Below are positions 16,388 to 25,369 of a stretch of 64,000 nt of DNA, in pieces. The notes under the pieces are model-generated. The model ran no database searches. It was not told the origin of the DNA and was given only the letters and a program-made list of their open reading frames with translations. The stretch comes from Celeribacter litoreus. GTDB lineage: Bacteria > Pseudomonadota > Alphaproteobacteria > Rhodobacterales > Rhodobacteraceae. The position numbers and the translations under genes are program-made. Positions within the stretch are counted from its first letter, which is position 1, and the number at the start of each line of letters is the position of its first letter. The DNA lies in contig NZ_JAIUFY010000013.1 in assembly GCF_020165855.1 (NCBI RefSeq), positions 62,001 through 126,000 on the forward strand, read 5' to 3'.

Positions 16388-17368
16388 TCAAAGGAAGATC
16401 GCGATGGCAAGAAATAGCGCAGCGAGCAATCCGGTGTCTCGATTGGCACGGAACAGGCGGAGGCACCCGTCCGGATCCTCGGTGTCGAGCTTTGTCATCT
16501 GCCACGTCATGTGAAGCCCCATCGCCCATGGCGCGCCAAGTGCGACCACAAGGGCGAGCACGGACCTGTCCGCGAGCGCCTCGATAATGCCGGCGGCCAT
16601 GAGGATAACGGTGATGACGAGGAAGCGTTTGAGCCAGCGTGGGGTTTCGTCCCCAAAGCGGCGCGCGGTCGATTTCACGCCGATGAGCGCATCGTCCTCC
16701 TTGTCCTGATGGGCATAGATCGTGTCGTAGAAGATCGTCCACGCGATCCCAGCGAGATAGAGAAAGACCGGAGCAGTTGTCAGCGTGCCTGCAACGGCGG
16801 CATAGGCGAGGAGTGCGCCCCAGTTGAATGCAATCCCGAGAAACACCTGCGGCCACCACGTAAACCGTTTCGCGAACGGGTAGATAGCGACAGGCAGGAG
16901 GGATGCAACACCGAGAATGATCGCGAGCTTGCCAAAGGTCAGCAGGATCACGAAGGCAATCAGGCTCTGGAGGACCATCCATGTCGCGGCCTGTTTGACC
17001 GTAACCTGACCGGACGGGATCGGGCGGCTTTTGGTGCGCTCAACCTTGTCGTCGAAATCTCGGTCGGTGATGTCATTCCATGTGCAGCCAGCACCGCGCA
17101 TGAGCCATGCCCCCATGGCGCAGCCGATGATGATCCAGACCGCTTTCAAAGACAGCGCGCCCGCCTCGGCAGAGGCAAGCAGCGCCCCCCACCAGCACGG
17201 GATCAGAAGGAGCCATGTGCCAACCGGACGATCCGCACGCGACAAGCGCAGGTAGGGGCGGGTCCATGCAGGCGCACGGTGATCGACCCAGTTCCCTTTG
17301 ACGGCGTCTGCGACTTGCCCCGACTTTTCAGGCTCTGTCTGCTCTGGCGTCACGCGCTTATCGGTCAT
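16388..17368 (-). CDS. ubiA: 4-hydroxybenzoate octaprenyltransferase
   Basis: Membrane prenyltransferase of ubiquinone synthesis, 326 residues, which attaches a polyprenyl chain to 4-hydroxybenzoate. Both Asp-rich motifs for Mg-diphosphate are present: NDITDRDFD (about residue 118) and DTIYAHQDKEDD (about 215). Seven or more membrane segments. Its ATG is only 11 bases from the divergent rsmE start, so its promoter must lie inside rsmE. Confidence 0.95.
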   Translation of the reverse strand: MTDKRVTPEQTEPEKSGQVADAVKGNWVDHRAPAWTRPYLRLSRADRPVGTWLLLIPCWWGALLASAEAGALSLKAVWIIIGCAMGAWLMRGAGCTWNDITDRDFDDKVERTKSRPIPSGQVTVKQAATWMVLQSLIAFVILLTFGKLAIILGVASLLPVAIYPFAKRFTWWPQVFLGIAFNWGALLAYAAVAGTLTTAPVFLYLAGIAWTIFYDTIYAHQDKEDDALIGVKSTARRFGDETPRWLKRFLVITVILMAAGIIEALADRSVLALVVALGAPWAMGLHMTWQMTKLDTEDPDGCLRLFRANRDTGLLAALFLAIAIFL

Positions 17369-17379
17369 ATGTAGGATCC

Positions 17380-18105
17380 ATGGTTGAAGCGAAAATCAGG
17401 CTCTATGTAGATCACCCACTGGCTGTGGGGCAATCCATTCCTCTGGAACGGGATCAGGCGCATTACCTTTTTGGTGTGATGCGTCAGGGTGAGGGTGCGT
17501 TCATCGCGCTCTTTAACTCCCGCGATGGTGAGTTTCTGGCCGAGGTCACGCAGGCCGGCAAACGCGGTGGTGAGTTGACCTGCCGCGAGAAGACCCGTGA
17601 TCTGCAGATGCCCCCTGATCTCTGGCTCCTCTTCGCCCCGATCAAAAAGGCGCGCACCGATTTCATCGTCGAGAAAGCCGCTGAGATGGGCGCGATGCGG
17701 ATTTGTCCGGTTTCGACAGATTTCACCAACTCGGAGCGCATCCGGCAGGATCGTTTACAAGCCCACGCCGTTGAGGCCGCCGAGCAATGTGGCGGGACCT
17801 ACGTGCCCGAAGTGGCCGATTTGGCGAAGCTCGACCGCCTCCTCGCCGATTGGGACGAAGACCGGCAGATCATGTTCTGCGACGAGACGCTTGTCGGTGC
17901 CGCAGAGGCGCTCGGCGACGTGAAGGGCGGCAAATGGGCAATTCTGATCGGTCCGGAGGGTGGGTTCTCTGAGACGGAGCGCAAACGTCTTCATGCCTTG
18001 CCGTTCGCTCACGCAGTTTCTCTCGGTCCACGTATTCTCCGCGCCGACACGGCCGCTGTCGCCGCAATGACCGTGTGGCAGCAACATCTCGGAGACTGGT
18101 CGTGA
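17380..18105 (+). CDS. rsmE: 16S rRNA (uracil(1498)-N(3))-methyltransferase
   Basis: SPOUT-class rRNA methyltransferase of 241 residues. The N-terminal PUA-like segment includes DQAHYLFGVMR. The C-terminal knot has the SAM-binding segments LIGPEGGFSETE (about residue 189) and SLGPRILRADTAAVAA (about 212). The start has AGGA only three bases upstream, an unusually short spacing. Divergent from ubiA; its stop overlaps the next gene. Confidence 0.94.
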   Translation: MVEAKIRLYVDHPLAVGQSIPLERDQAHYLFGVMRQGEGAFIALFNSRDGEFLAEVTQAGKRGGELTCREKTRDLQMPPDLWLLFAPIKKARTDFIVEKAAEMGAMRICPVSTDFTNSERIRQDRLQAHAVEAAEQCGGTYVPEVADLAKLDRLLADWDEDRQIMFCDETLVGAAEALGDVKGGKWAILIGPEGGFSETERKRLHALPFAHAVSLGPRILRADTAAVAAMTVWQQHLGDWS

Positions 18106-18629
18106 GACCCGAAGTGCGGGCGATGCTTTGGCGCTGGCGCGAGGTGATCGTGGCCGTCGTTATCACCGCGCATCTTGCGTGGTGGGCGTCCTCCACGTTT
18201 GGTGTGCTGCGTTACATCGCTTGGACGACCACAGCTATTTCCGTCATCTTCGCCTTCGCCGCTGTCCAGCGCGCGCGGTTCAATCGCGGCGGCGGCGGGT
18301 TTGGCGCTGTCGAAGTCGATGAGGGTGTCGTATCCTTTTTCTCTCCCCTCACGGGCGGTCAGATCGAGATTTCCGAACTGCGCGCCGTAATCCTGATCCC
18401 GGGCGAAAACGGCCATGCGCATTGGCAACTGGAGGCCGCAGGGCAACCCAATTTGGTCATTCCGCTGAACGCCCATGGGGCCGAGGCCCTGTTTGATGTC
18501 TTTGTCGGGCTCGATGGTTTGGAGACGGAAAAGATGCTCCGAGAGATCAAAACAGCGCCCGATAAGCCAGTTGTGATTTGGCGCAAACGCACACCAGTTC
18601 TGCACCGAGGCGAAAGCCGCGCGCATTGA
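18102..18629 (+). CDS. Conserved hypothetical two-helix membrane protein
   Basis: Unrecognised protein of 175 residues. Two adjacent membrane helices (about residues 12-50) are followed by a basic linker and a soluble domain of mostly beta-type sequence (VEVDEGVVSFFSPLTGGQIEISELRAV) that could be a PH-like fold. GTG 18102 overlaps the rsmE stop (GTGA), which fixes the start by coupling. It may be needed for expression with rsmE; function unknown. Confidence 0.75.
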   Translation: MRPEVRAMLWRWREVIVAVVITAHLAWWASSTFGVLRYIAWTTTAISVIFAFAAVQRARFNRGGGGFGAVEVDEGVVSFFSPLTGGQIEISELRAVILIPGENGHAHWQLEAAGQPNLVIPLNAHGAEALFDVFVGLDGLETEKMLREIKTAPDKPVVIWRKRTPVLHRGESRAH

Positions 18630-18690
18630 CTTCCCCGACCGGTTAGACCAACTCTACCGAACGAAATTTTAACTTCCGGAGCACTCCCGT

Positions 18691-20061
18691 ATGTCCATTC
18701 CCCAATCCGGCGGCGGCCCGATCGAGAGCTATGACGACCTCGTGAGCTATTTCGAGTCTGGCTGTAAACCGAAGGACCAATGGAAAATCGGCACCGAGCA
18801 CGAGAAGTTCGGCTATTGCGAAGAGCGCCAGATGCCGCTTCCGTATCAAGGTGAGCACTCCATCAAGGCCATTCTCGAAGGGCTGCAGGACCGCTATGGT
18901 TGGAACCCGATTTTCGAGGGGGAATTCCTGATCGGGCTTGAACTCAATGGCGCGAACATTTCTCTAGAGCCGGGCGGGCAGCTCGAACTTTCCGGCGCGC
19001 CGTTGGACAACATCCACCAGACCTGCGACGAGGTGAACGAACACCTCAAAGAGGTGCACACCATCGCGGACGAAGTCGGCGCGCGGTTCATCGGCCTCGG
19101 TATGGCGCCGACGTGGACCCACGAAGACATGCCGCTGATGCCAAAAGGCCGTTACAAGCTGATGGACGCCTACATGAGCACCGTGGGCGAGACCGGCAAA
19201 GACATGATGCGCCGCACCTGCACTGTGCAGGTGAACCTCGATTTCGCGTCTGAGGCCGACATGGTGCAGAAATTCCGCACCGCTCTGGCGCTTCAACCGG
19301 TTGCGACGGCACTTTTTGCGAACTCTCCGTTCAAAGAGGGCAAGTTGAACGGGCACAAAAGCTGGCGTTCGCGCATCTGGCGTCACCTCGACGCGTCCCG
19401 CACCGGTATGCTGCCCTTCGTGTTCGAGGATGGCATGGGCTTTGAGCGCTATGTCGAATACGCGCTCGATGTGCCGATGTATTTCGTCTACCGCGACGGT
19501 AAATATATCAACGCGCTAGGCCAGTCCTTCCGCGACTTCCTCAAAGGCGAACTTCCGGCCCTGCCGGGTGAGAAGCCGACGCTCTCTGATTGGGCGGACC
19601 ACCTTACGACGCTCTTCCCAGAAGCGCGGATCAAGAAATACATGGAAATGCGCGGCGCGGATGGCGGCCCGTGGCGTCGCCTCTGTGCGCTGCCTGCCTT
19701 CTGGGTTGGCCTGATGTATGACCAATCCGCACTGGATGCAGCGGCTGACCTGACCAAAGGCTGGACGCCAGAGTTCCGCGAAGAACTCCGCGTCGCGGCT
19801 TCGGTCGATGCACTTCACGCCGAGGTGGATGGGGTCAAAATGCTTGATCTCGCGAAGAGCTGTGTTGAGATCGCGGAAATGGGCCTCAAGGCGCGCGGTC
19901 GCGTTGGTGCGGGCGGCATGATCCCCGACGAAACCCACTTCCTCAATGCGCTCAAAGACAGCCTAGAAACAGGTATGTCACCCGCAGACGAGTTGATCCA
20001 GCGGTTCAATACCGACTGGAACGGAGACGCGAGCAAGGTGTTCGGAGAATATTCCTACTAA
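18691..20061 (+). CDS. gshA: Glutamate-cysteine ligase, plant/alphaproteobacterial class
   Basis: First enzyme of glutathione synthesis, joining glutamate and cysteine with ATP; 456 residues. The start IGTEHEKFGY (about residues 31-40) and the MMRRTCTVQVNLDF segment (about 170) match the class III ligases of alphaproteobacteria and plants, not E. coli GshA. A strong terminator follows the stop at once. Confidence 0.95.
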   Translation: MSIPQSGGGPIESYDDLVSYFESGCKPKDQWKIGTEHEKFGYCEERQMPLPYQGEHSIKAILEGLQDRYGWNPIFEGEFLIGLELNGANISLEPGGQLELSGAPLDNIHQTCDEVNEHLKEVHTIADEVGARFIGLGMAPTWTHEDMPLMPKGRYKLMDAYMSTVGETGKDMMRRTCTVQVNLDFASEADMVQKFRTALALQPVATALFANSPFKEGKLNGHKSWRSRIWRHLDASRTGMLPFVFEDGMGFERYVEYALDVPMYFVYRDGKYINALGQSFRDFLKGELPALPGEKPTLSDWADHLTTLFPEARIKKYMEMRGADGGPWRRLCALPAFWVGLMYDQSALDAAADLTKGWTPEFREELRVAASVDALHAEVDGVKMLDLAKSCVEIAEMGLKARGRVGAGGMIPDETHFLNALKDSLETGMSPADELIQRFNTDWNGDASKVFGEYSY

Positions 20062-20085
20062 AAAAGGGGCCGTATGGCCCCTTTT
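20062..20085. terminator. Bidirectional intrinsic terminator between gshA and DUF805 gene
   Basis: A perfect 10-bp stem AAAAGGGGCC / GGCCCCTTTT with a GTAT tetraloop. A and T runs at the base let it work in both directions for the convergent genes. Confidence 0.9.
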
Positions 20086-20093
20086 CCTTTGGA

Positions 20094-20516
20094 TCAATCG
20101 CGTTTCACGGACGGGATGGCCGAAGGGCTATAGGCCTCTGCGCCTCCCTCTCCAGTGATCGGGTCGGGGCCGAAACGGTTCGGGCCTTCTGTTCCGCCTT
20201 TGACTGCCCAGTAGAGGAGAATGATCCAGCCGATGAGCGGGATGAGGATGAGCCATGCCCACCAACCCGAACGATTCACGTCGTGAAGGCGACGGACCCA
20301 GACGCTGATCGACGGGAGAAATGTCGCGAGCGAAAAGATGCTGTTCAGCGGGTCATAGTTTTGCTCAAAGCCGAAAAGTGCAGTGTCAATGACGGCGAGG
20401 ACCGCTCCGGCAACAGTCGTAAAGAGCACCCACCACCAATATTCCGCCCGCCGCGCGCGGCCGGAGAAGGTGACGTATTTGGAAAAACAGATTTTAACCG
20501 CGTCGAGAAATTTCAT
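20094..20516 (-). CDS. DUF805 membrane protein
   Basis: Membrane protein of 140 residues with four hydrophobic segments. The DUF805 signature is visible: FSGRARRAEYWWW near residue 20 and VRRLHDVNRSGWWAWL near residue 75. Function of the family is not established. It lies alone between two terminators, facing gshA. Confidence 0.88.
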   Translation of the reverse strand: MKFLDAVKICFSKYVTFSGRARRAEYWWWVLFTTVAGAVLAVIDTALFGFEQNYDPLNSIFSLATFLPSISVWVRRLHDVNRSGWWAWLILIPLIGWIILLYWAVKGGTEGPNRFGPDPITGEGGAEAYSPSAIPSVKRD

Positions 20517-20520
20517 CTAA

Positions 20521-20569
20521 GCCTCATCTAAAATTCAGCCCCAGATTTCTCGATCCGGGGCCGTGAGGC
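20521..20569 (-). terminator. Compound hairpin after plsY, candidate terminator
   Basis: An outer pair GCCTCA / TGAGGC (20521-20526, 20564-20569) encloses an inner stem GCCCC-a-GAT / ATC-c-GGGGC (20538-20561). It lies 15 bases past the plsY stop and before the DUF805 start, and probably ends the pyrB-plsY operon. Confidence 0.55.
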
Positions 20570-20583
20570 AAGAGAAAACGCGA

Positions 20584-21177
20584 TTAACCCTTCTGCCCGA
20601 TCTTGCTCTCGGTGCCTTCTCGCAGGCGGGCGATGTTTTCGCGGTGTTTGAAAAAGATCAGCGCAGTCAGGATCACGACCAGAAACGCCCCGTGCAGGTG
20701 GTAAAAAATGGCCGTGTAAACGGGTGCCAGAAGCGCCGCGACGAGCGCCGAGAGGCTCGAATACCGCGTGATCACCGCCACGAGAAGCCACGTCGCACAG
20801 GCCGTGAGGCCGACGGGCCACGACAGGGCCAACAGCGTGCCGAGGAACGTCGCGACGCCCTTGCCTCCCTCGAATTTCAGGAAGATCGGATAGAGATGCC
20901 CGAGCATCGCAAAGAGCGCGGCAACGCCAGCAGCAGGTTCGCCAAACACGGCGCGCGCAATGAGAACCGCCGCTGCGCCTTTGCCGCTATCGCCGAGCAG
21001 GGTCAGAAAGGCCGCGAGCTTGTTGCCTGTGCGGAGCACATTGGTTGCGCCGATATTGCCGGACCCGATCTGCCTCAAATCGCCGAGGCCAAAGAGACGC
21101 GCCATCACGATCCCGAACGGGATCGACCCGAGCAGATAGGCGACAATCGCGGTCACGAGCAGGAAGATCATCGTCAT
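20584..21177 (-). CDS. plsY: Glycerol-3-phosphate acyltransferase PlsY
   Basis: Membrane acyltransferase of 197 residues that uses acyl-phosphate to acylate glycerol 3-phosphate, the first step of phospholipid synthesis. Three conserved loops are visible: GSIPFG with [12 protein letters not shown] (about 16-50), KGAAAV (about 66) and [13 protein letters not shown] (about 103). Last gene of the pyrimidine cluster, three bases after the dihydroorotase-like gene. Confidence 0.94.
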   Translation of the reverse strand: MTMIFLLVTAIVAYLLGSIPFGIVMARLFGLGDLRQIGSGNIGATNVLRTGNKLAAFLTLLGDSGKGAAAVLIARAVFGEPAAGVAALFAMLGHLYPIFLKFEGGKGVATFLGTLLALSWPVGLTACATWLLVAVITRYSSLSALVAALLAPVYTAIFYHLHGAFLVVILTALIFFKHRENIARLREGTESKIGQKG

Positions 21178-21180
21178 GGC

Positions 21181-22446
21181 TTAGCCCTCATACACGCGCA
21201 GGCCATCGACCCACGTGCCTTTGATCTTGCCCTGCATCCGCGCGCCGTCAAAGGGTGTGTTCTTCGATTTCGAGCGAAGCGCAAAACGGTCCAACACAAA
21301 TGGCGCATCCGGATCGAAGAGCACGAGGTCTGCAGGCGCGCCGTCAGACAGGCGACCACTGTTGAGGCCGAGACGTTTTGCCGGATTAAGCGCCATCGCG
21401 CGGAACAGTTCTGGCAGCGTCAGTTGCCCCGCGTGATAGAGGCGAAGCGCGGCGGGCAGCATCGTTTCGAGCGCGACGGCGCCAGAGGCCGCTTCTTCGA
21501 ACGGGAGACGCTTGCTCTCTTCGTCCTGCGGGGTGTGCATGGAGCAGATGATGTCGATCAGACCGGAGGCCACGGCATCCACCATCGCAAGGCGATCTTC
21601 TTCCGCGCGAAGTGGCGGTTTGACCTTAAAGAACGTCCGGTAGTCGCCCACGTCGAGCTCATTGAGCGTGAGGTGGTGGATGGACACACCGGCGGTGATA
21701 TCAAACCCATTGGCCTTGCCGCGCTCAAGGGCGGGAAGGGCGCGGGCCGTGGTGACTTGGTCAAAGTGGTAGCGCACGCCGGTCATCTCGACGAGCGCAA
21801 GATCACGGTCGAGTCCCATCCGCTCCGCCATCGGAGAGACAGACGGAAGGCCGCGCAGCGCCGCGAATTTACCGGACGTTGCAGCCGCGCCCTTGGAAAG
21901 CGTCGGTTCCTGCGGATGGCCGATCACGAGTGCACCGCAAGATTTGGCGTAAGTGAGGGCGCGTTGGAGGACCTTAGTATCTGTGACGACGTGGTCGCAG
22001 TCGGTGAAGGCCGCGGCCCCTGCGTCGAGCATGAAGCCGATTTCCACCATCTCGCGCCCGTCGCGGCCCTTTGTGAGGGCGGACATGTGTTTCACCTTCA
22101 CAATCGCATCGGTCGCCGCGCGGCGACGCACGAATTCGAGCACCTCTGGCGTATCAATCGCGTTGATCGTGTCCGGTCGCGTGACGATCGTCGTGACCCC
22201 GCCCGCTGCGGCGGCGCGGCCAGCAGAGGCGAAGCTTTCTTTGTGACGTTCCCCCGGCTCCGAAACCTTTACGCCAAGATCAACAATCCCCGGCGCGAGG
22301 CATTTGCCCCCGCAATCGATGCTTTCGCCCATTGGCGGCGTGCCTGTTCCGCGCTCGGCGATGGTTGGTCCCTCGACGCGCAGCCAGCCAATCTCGTCGG
22401 TCTGAGTTTCCGGGTCAATCAGGCGAGCATTCGTGAAAATGGTCAT
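21181..22446 (-). CDS. pyrC': Dihydroorotase-like protein lacking metal ligands (PyrC' type)
   Basis: A 421-residue protein of class I dihydroorotase fold. It lacks the residues for catalysis: the usual DxHxH metal motif reads VDLGVKV (Gly58, Lys60), and the usual TDHAPH with the catalytic Asp reads CSMHTPQ (301-307, Met at the Asp position). Other fold motifs remain (GVSIHHL, KVKPPLRAEED, PFEEAASGAVALE). Non-catalytic PyrC' proteins are known in Pseudomonas, where they are encoded next to pyrB and are needed to assemble active aspartate transcarbamoylase. That role is inferred here. An active PyrC should lie elsewhere in the genome. Confidence 0.85.
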   Translation of the reverse strand: MTIFTNARLIDPETQTDEIGWLRVEGPTIAERGTGTPPMGESIDCGGKCLAPGIVDLGVKVSEPGERHKESFASAGRAAAAGGVTTIVTRPDTINAIDTPEVLEFVRRRAATDAIVKVKHMSALTKGRDGREMVEIGFMLDAGAAAFTDCDHVVTDTKVLQRALTYAKSCGALVIGHPQEPTLSKGAAATSGKFAALRGLPSVSPMAERMGLDRDLALVEMTGVRYHFDQVTTARALPALERGKANGFDITAGVSIHHLTLNELDVGDYRTFFKVKPPLRAEEDRLAMVDAVASGLIDIICSMHTPQDEESKRLPFEEAASGAVALETMLPAALRLYHAGQLTLPELFRAMALNPAKRLGLNSGRLSDGAPADLVLFDPDAPFVLDRFALRSKSKNTPFDGARMQGKIKGTWVDGLRVYEG

Positions 22447-22958
22447 ACTTTGCCTTTCTGGATGTCGAGAACCAGCCCGAACACATGGCGGGCATTGGGA
22501 ATACGAAAGAAGCGCGGGGTGCTGTCAAAGCGATCTCCCACGAGGGCCTCGGCGCGGGCGCCGAACGACAGCGTGCCGGGTTCCTGACCGTCGAATTCGA
22601 CGGGGGTGTTCGGATACAATTCGAGGGCTGTCAGGGACTTTCCCCCGAACGGCAGGTCGGACGCAAAGAACGCGCGGCGGTTGGTGAGTGAATACCAGGT
22701 CCGTTTGGCGATGAACGGGCCGATGAACAGCGGAGCGAGCGCGATGCCGAGGCCGGTTACAATCTGGAAGATACCGTAGACCCAGAACCCGTTGCTCATC
22801 ATGGCCTTGACGGTCCAGAACAGGGCGAAACCGGCGAACATCATGCCGAAGAGGGCGAACGGCACTTGCGGGCCGCGCCATTCGATCCGGCTGTCGGGCT
22901 GCGCCTGCCAAAGAACCCGTTCATTGGGCATGAGGATATCCGCCCAGCCCTCGGTCAT
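22443..22958 (-). CDS. Hypothetical membrane protein in pyrB operon, PH-like
   Basis: Unrecognised protein of 171 residues. Two membrane helices (about residues 35-53 and 63-84) split an N-terminal soluble segment (NERVLWQAQPDSRIEWRG) from a beta-rich C-terminal domain starting RTWYSLTNRRAFF. That motif resembles bacterial PH domains of the YdbS/DUF304 type; this is inference. ATG 22958 overlaps the upstream stop by four bases and the gene overlaps the dihydroorotase-like gene by four, so it is coupled on both sides. Confidence 0.75.
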   Translation of the reverse strand: MTEGWADILMPNERVLWQAQPDSRIEWRGPQVPFALFGMMFAGFALFWTVKAMMSNGFWVYGIFQIVTGLGIALAPLFIGPFIAKRTWYSLTNRRAFFASDLPFGGKSLTALELYPNTPVEFDGQEPGTLSFGARAEALVGDRFDSTPRFFRIPNARHVFGLVLDIQKGKV

Positions 22959-23473
22959 CCGCCCACCCAAACGAAAGCGGCCACGAAAATCGCGAGGAAG
23001 ATCAGGACGACGGTCGCGACCATGCCGGACATGCGCGCGGACGAGGTCGGGGGCGCACCTTGCGGCAGCACGCCATCCGCGCTCGCGGTTTCAATCCCTG
23101 TGACGGGCGGAAGTTCAACAGGCGTGCCGAAGCGGTCGATCAGTTTGAACGGCGCTTTCGGGGCCATCGGGTTGTCTTGCGGTGTAAGCCCGCGCGAGTA
23201 GAGCAGGAGCGCCGGACCATGCAGGGCGTTGAGTATCTCTGCGCTGTCATCGAGGTCGAAACCGCTCGCCTCGGCGAGATAATAGGCAAAGCTGTATTCC
23301 CCGAGCGTCGAGATGTCGAAGCACTCGTAACTTTCTTCATCCGGAGCGGTCTCTAGACCGAGCGCCTCGGCCACGTCCTCCGCAGACATGGCTTCGAGCG
23401 TGCTCAGAGGCCCACCATAGGTGAAGACCCAGACATGACGGCCTGATTTGGGAATATCGAGCGGCGTGGTCAC
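22955..23473 (-). CDS. Hypothetical tail-anchored protein in pyrB operon
   Basis: Unrecognised protein of 172 residues. A soluble, acidic N-terminal domain ([34 protein letters not shown]) is followed by a Pro/Ala-rich linker and one C-terminal membrane helix ([19 protein letters not shown]), a tail-anchored topology. Four-base overlap with pyrB and with the next gene. Its place between pyrB and the PyrC' gene suggests a link to aspartate transcarbamoylase, but nothing in the sequence proves this. Confidence 0.75.
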   Translation of the reverse strand: MTTPLDIPKSGRHVWVFTYGGPLSTLEAMSAEDVAEALGLETAPDEESYECFDISTLGEYSFAYYLAEASGFDLDDSAEILNALHGPALLLYSRGLTPQDNPMAPKAPFKLIDRFGTPVELPPVTGIETASADGVLPQGAPPTSSARMSGMVATVVLIFLAIFVAAFVWVGG

Positions 23474-24429
23474 ACCATCACTCCGTTGTTCGCCTCACGT
23501 TCGGCTTTTAGGTTGCGGGCAAGCAGGTCCATCGCGGCCATGCGCACGGCGACACCCATTTCGACCTGTTCCTGAATGACAGAGCGGTTGATGTCATCGG
23601 CAATCGTTCCGTCGATCTCAACGCCACGGTTCATCGGGCCGGGGTGCATGACGATGGCGTCGGGTTTTGCATGGGCCAGTTTGTCAGCATCGAGACCATA
23701 GCGGTAGAAATACTCGCGCTCCGAGGGGATAAAGCCGCCATCCATACGCTCTTTCTGCAGACGAAGCATCATAACGACATCCACGTCTTTGAGGCCCTCG
23801 GCCATGTCGTCATAAATCTCGCAGCCGAACTCACGGAACTGCTGCGGCACGAGAGTCGGCGGACCGACGAGGCGCACGCGGTTTTCCATTTTGCCCAGCA
23901 GGATGAGGTTTGAGCGCGCCACGCGGCTATGGGTGATGTCGCCACAGATCGCGATGTTGAGACGGTGAAGCCGACCCTTCGCGCGGCGGATCGTTAGCGC
24001 ATCGAGCAGCGCCTGCGTCGGGTGCTCATGCTTGCCGTCACCAGCATTCAAGACGGCACAATTCACCTTCTGCGCCAAGAGATCGACAGCGCCGGAATGC
24101 GGGTGCCGGACCACGAGCAGATCAGGATGCATCGCATTGAGCGTCAGCGCTGTGTCGATCAGCGTCTCCCCCTTTTTGATCGAACTCGCCTGCATCGCCA
24201 TGTTCATCACATCCGCGCCGAGGCGCTTGCCCGCCAACTCGAAGGAGGCCTGCGTGCGCGTCGAGTTCTCGAAGAACATGTTGATCTGCGTGAGACCTTT
24301 GAGCGCGTCCGAATGCTTGTTCGATTGACGATTCAAATCGACGTAGGTGTCCGCCACGTCGAGCACGGTCTTGATTTCCTCGGGATGAAGCGGCTCGATC
24401 CCAAGAAGGTGTTTTTGTCGGAATGCCAT
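23470..24429 (-). CDS. pyrB: Aspartate carbamoyltransferase catalytic subunit
   Basis: Enzyme of the first committed step in pyrimidine synthesis, carbamoyl phosphate plus aspartate to carbamoyl aspartate; 319 residues. The carbamoyl-phosphate loop [12 protein letters not shown] (about residue 53), RHPHSG (about 132), [14 protein letters not shown] (about 159) and [12 protein letters not shown] (about 262) are all present. AGGAGG lies four bases upstream of ATG 24429; the frame is open much further but without support. No pyrI regulatory subunit is seen. It leads a five-gene coupled operon. Confidence 0.96.
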   Translation of the reverse strand: MAFRQKHLLGIEPLHPEEIKTVLDVADTYVDLNRQSNKHSDALKGLTQINMFFENSTRTQASFELAGKRLGADVMNMAMQASSIKKGETLIDTALTLNAMHPDLLVVRHPHSGAVDLLAQKVNCAVLNAGDGKHEHPTQALLDALTIRRAKGRLHRLNIAICGDITHSRVARSNLILLGKMENRVRLVGPPTLVPQQFREFGCEIYDDMAEGLKDVDVVMMLRLQKERMDGGFIPSEREYFYRYGLDADKLAHAKPDAIVMHPGPMNRGVEIDGTIADDINRSVIQEQVEMGVAVRMAAMDLLARNLKAEREANNGVMV

Positions 24430-24558
24430 GTCGCCTCCTGTCGCGCCGTTTGTTCCGCTTATAAGAAAGGGGCGCGGAGCGGGCAATGCGCCATGTGCGT
24501 CACTGTTGCATTTACAGGAGTGATTTACCTCCGCGCGCCGCCCCTGTAGCGTGGCGGC

Positions 24559-25359
24559 ATGGAGACTCAGATCGACTATTGGGATGCACACGCTCTGTTG
24601 GAGTGGCAGATTGAGCTTGGCGCAGCCGAGGCAATCTCTGAATCCCCTGTGAACAGATATGACTTGTTGGATCAACGGCCTTTACCTCAGAGCCAGACGG
24701 CGCAATCGCGAGCGACACCCGCGACGTTGGCCCCTGCTGCCGCGGCAGAGCCCGATCCGGCGGATATCGCGACGAAACTGGCGAAATCGGCAGGGTCGCT
24801 AGAGGCCTTGCGTGAGGCGCTCGAGGGGTTTGATCTTTGCGATCTGAAACTCGGTGCGCGGAACCTCGTGTTCTCAGATGGCCTTCCGGCTGCGCGGGTC
24901 ATGATTGTCGGCGAAGCCCCGGGACGCGATGAGGATATGCAAGGCAAGCCGTTTGTTGGTCGGTCGGGTCAGCTTCTCGACAAGATGTTCGCTGCTATCG
25001 GCTTGGACCGCGCGTCGCCCGACGCGGAGAATGCGCTTTACATCACGAACCCGATCCCATGGCGTCCGCCCGAAAACCGCGATCCGACACGCGAAGAAAT
25101 CGCGATGCTCAAACCGTTCCTGATCCGTCACATCGAACTCGCCGATCCGGACGTCGTCGTGCTGATGGGGAACTGGGCCTGCACTGCGCTCTTGGGGCGG
25201 GCGGGGATCACGCGGTTGCGCGGGAAGTGGCAGACGGTGCTCGGCAAACCCGCGATGCCGATGACGCATCCGGCCTATTTGCTGCGAAACCCCATTGCGA
25301 AGCGTGAGGCGTGGGCCGATCTGCTCGAAATCCGAGCGAAGCTGCAGTCACAAAAATGA
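24559..25359 (+). CDS. Family 4-like uracil-DNA glycosylase lacking Fe-S cysteines
   Basis: Base-excision repair enzyme of 266 residues. The family 4 core is clear: [26 protein letters not shown] (from about 118), [14 protein letters not shown], and the late motif [10 protein letters not shown]. Family 4 enzymes bind a 4Fe-4S cluster by four Cys. Here the positions read Phe91, Cys94, Trp168 (PWRPP for KCRPP) and Leu184 (AMLKPF), so three of four are gone. An extra 90-residue N-terminal extension precedes the core. Divergent from pyrB. Confidence 0.85.
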   Translation: METQIDYWDAHALLEWQIELGAAEAISESPVNRYDLLDQRPLPQSQTAQSRATPATLAPAAAAEPDPADIATKLAKSAGSLEALREALEGFDLCDLKLGARNLVFSDGLPAARVMIVGEAPGRDEDMQGKPFVGRSGQLLDKMFAAIGLDRASPDAENALYITNPIPWRPPENRDPTREEIAMLKPFLIRHIELADPDVVVLMGNWACTALLGRAGITRLRGKWQTVLGKPAMPMTHPAYLLRNPIAKREAWADLLEIRAKLQSQK

Positions 25360-25369
25360 GGAGGCGTCC

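Noticed and set aside
20563-22587. 674-codon open frame antisense to plsY and the dihydroorotase-like gene
   Set aside because: It spans two well-supported genes and reads as Arg/Glu-rich low-similarity sequence.
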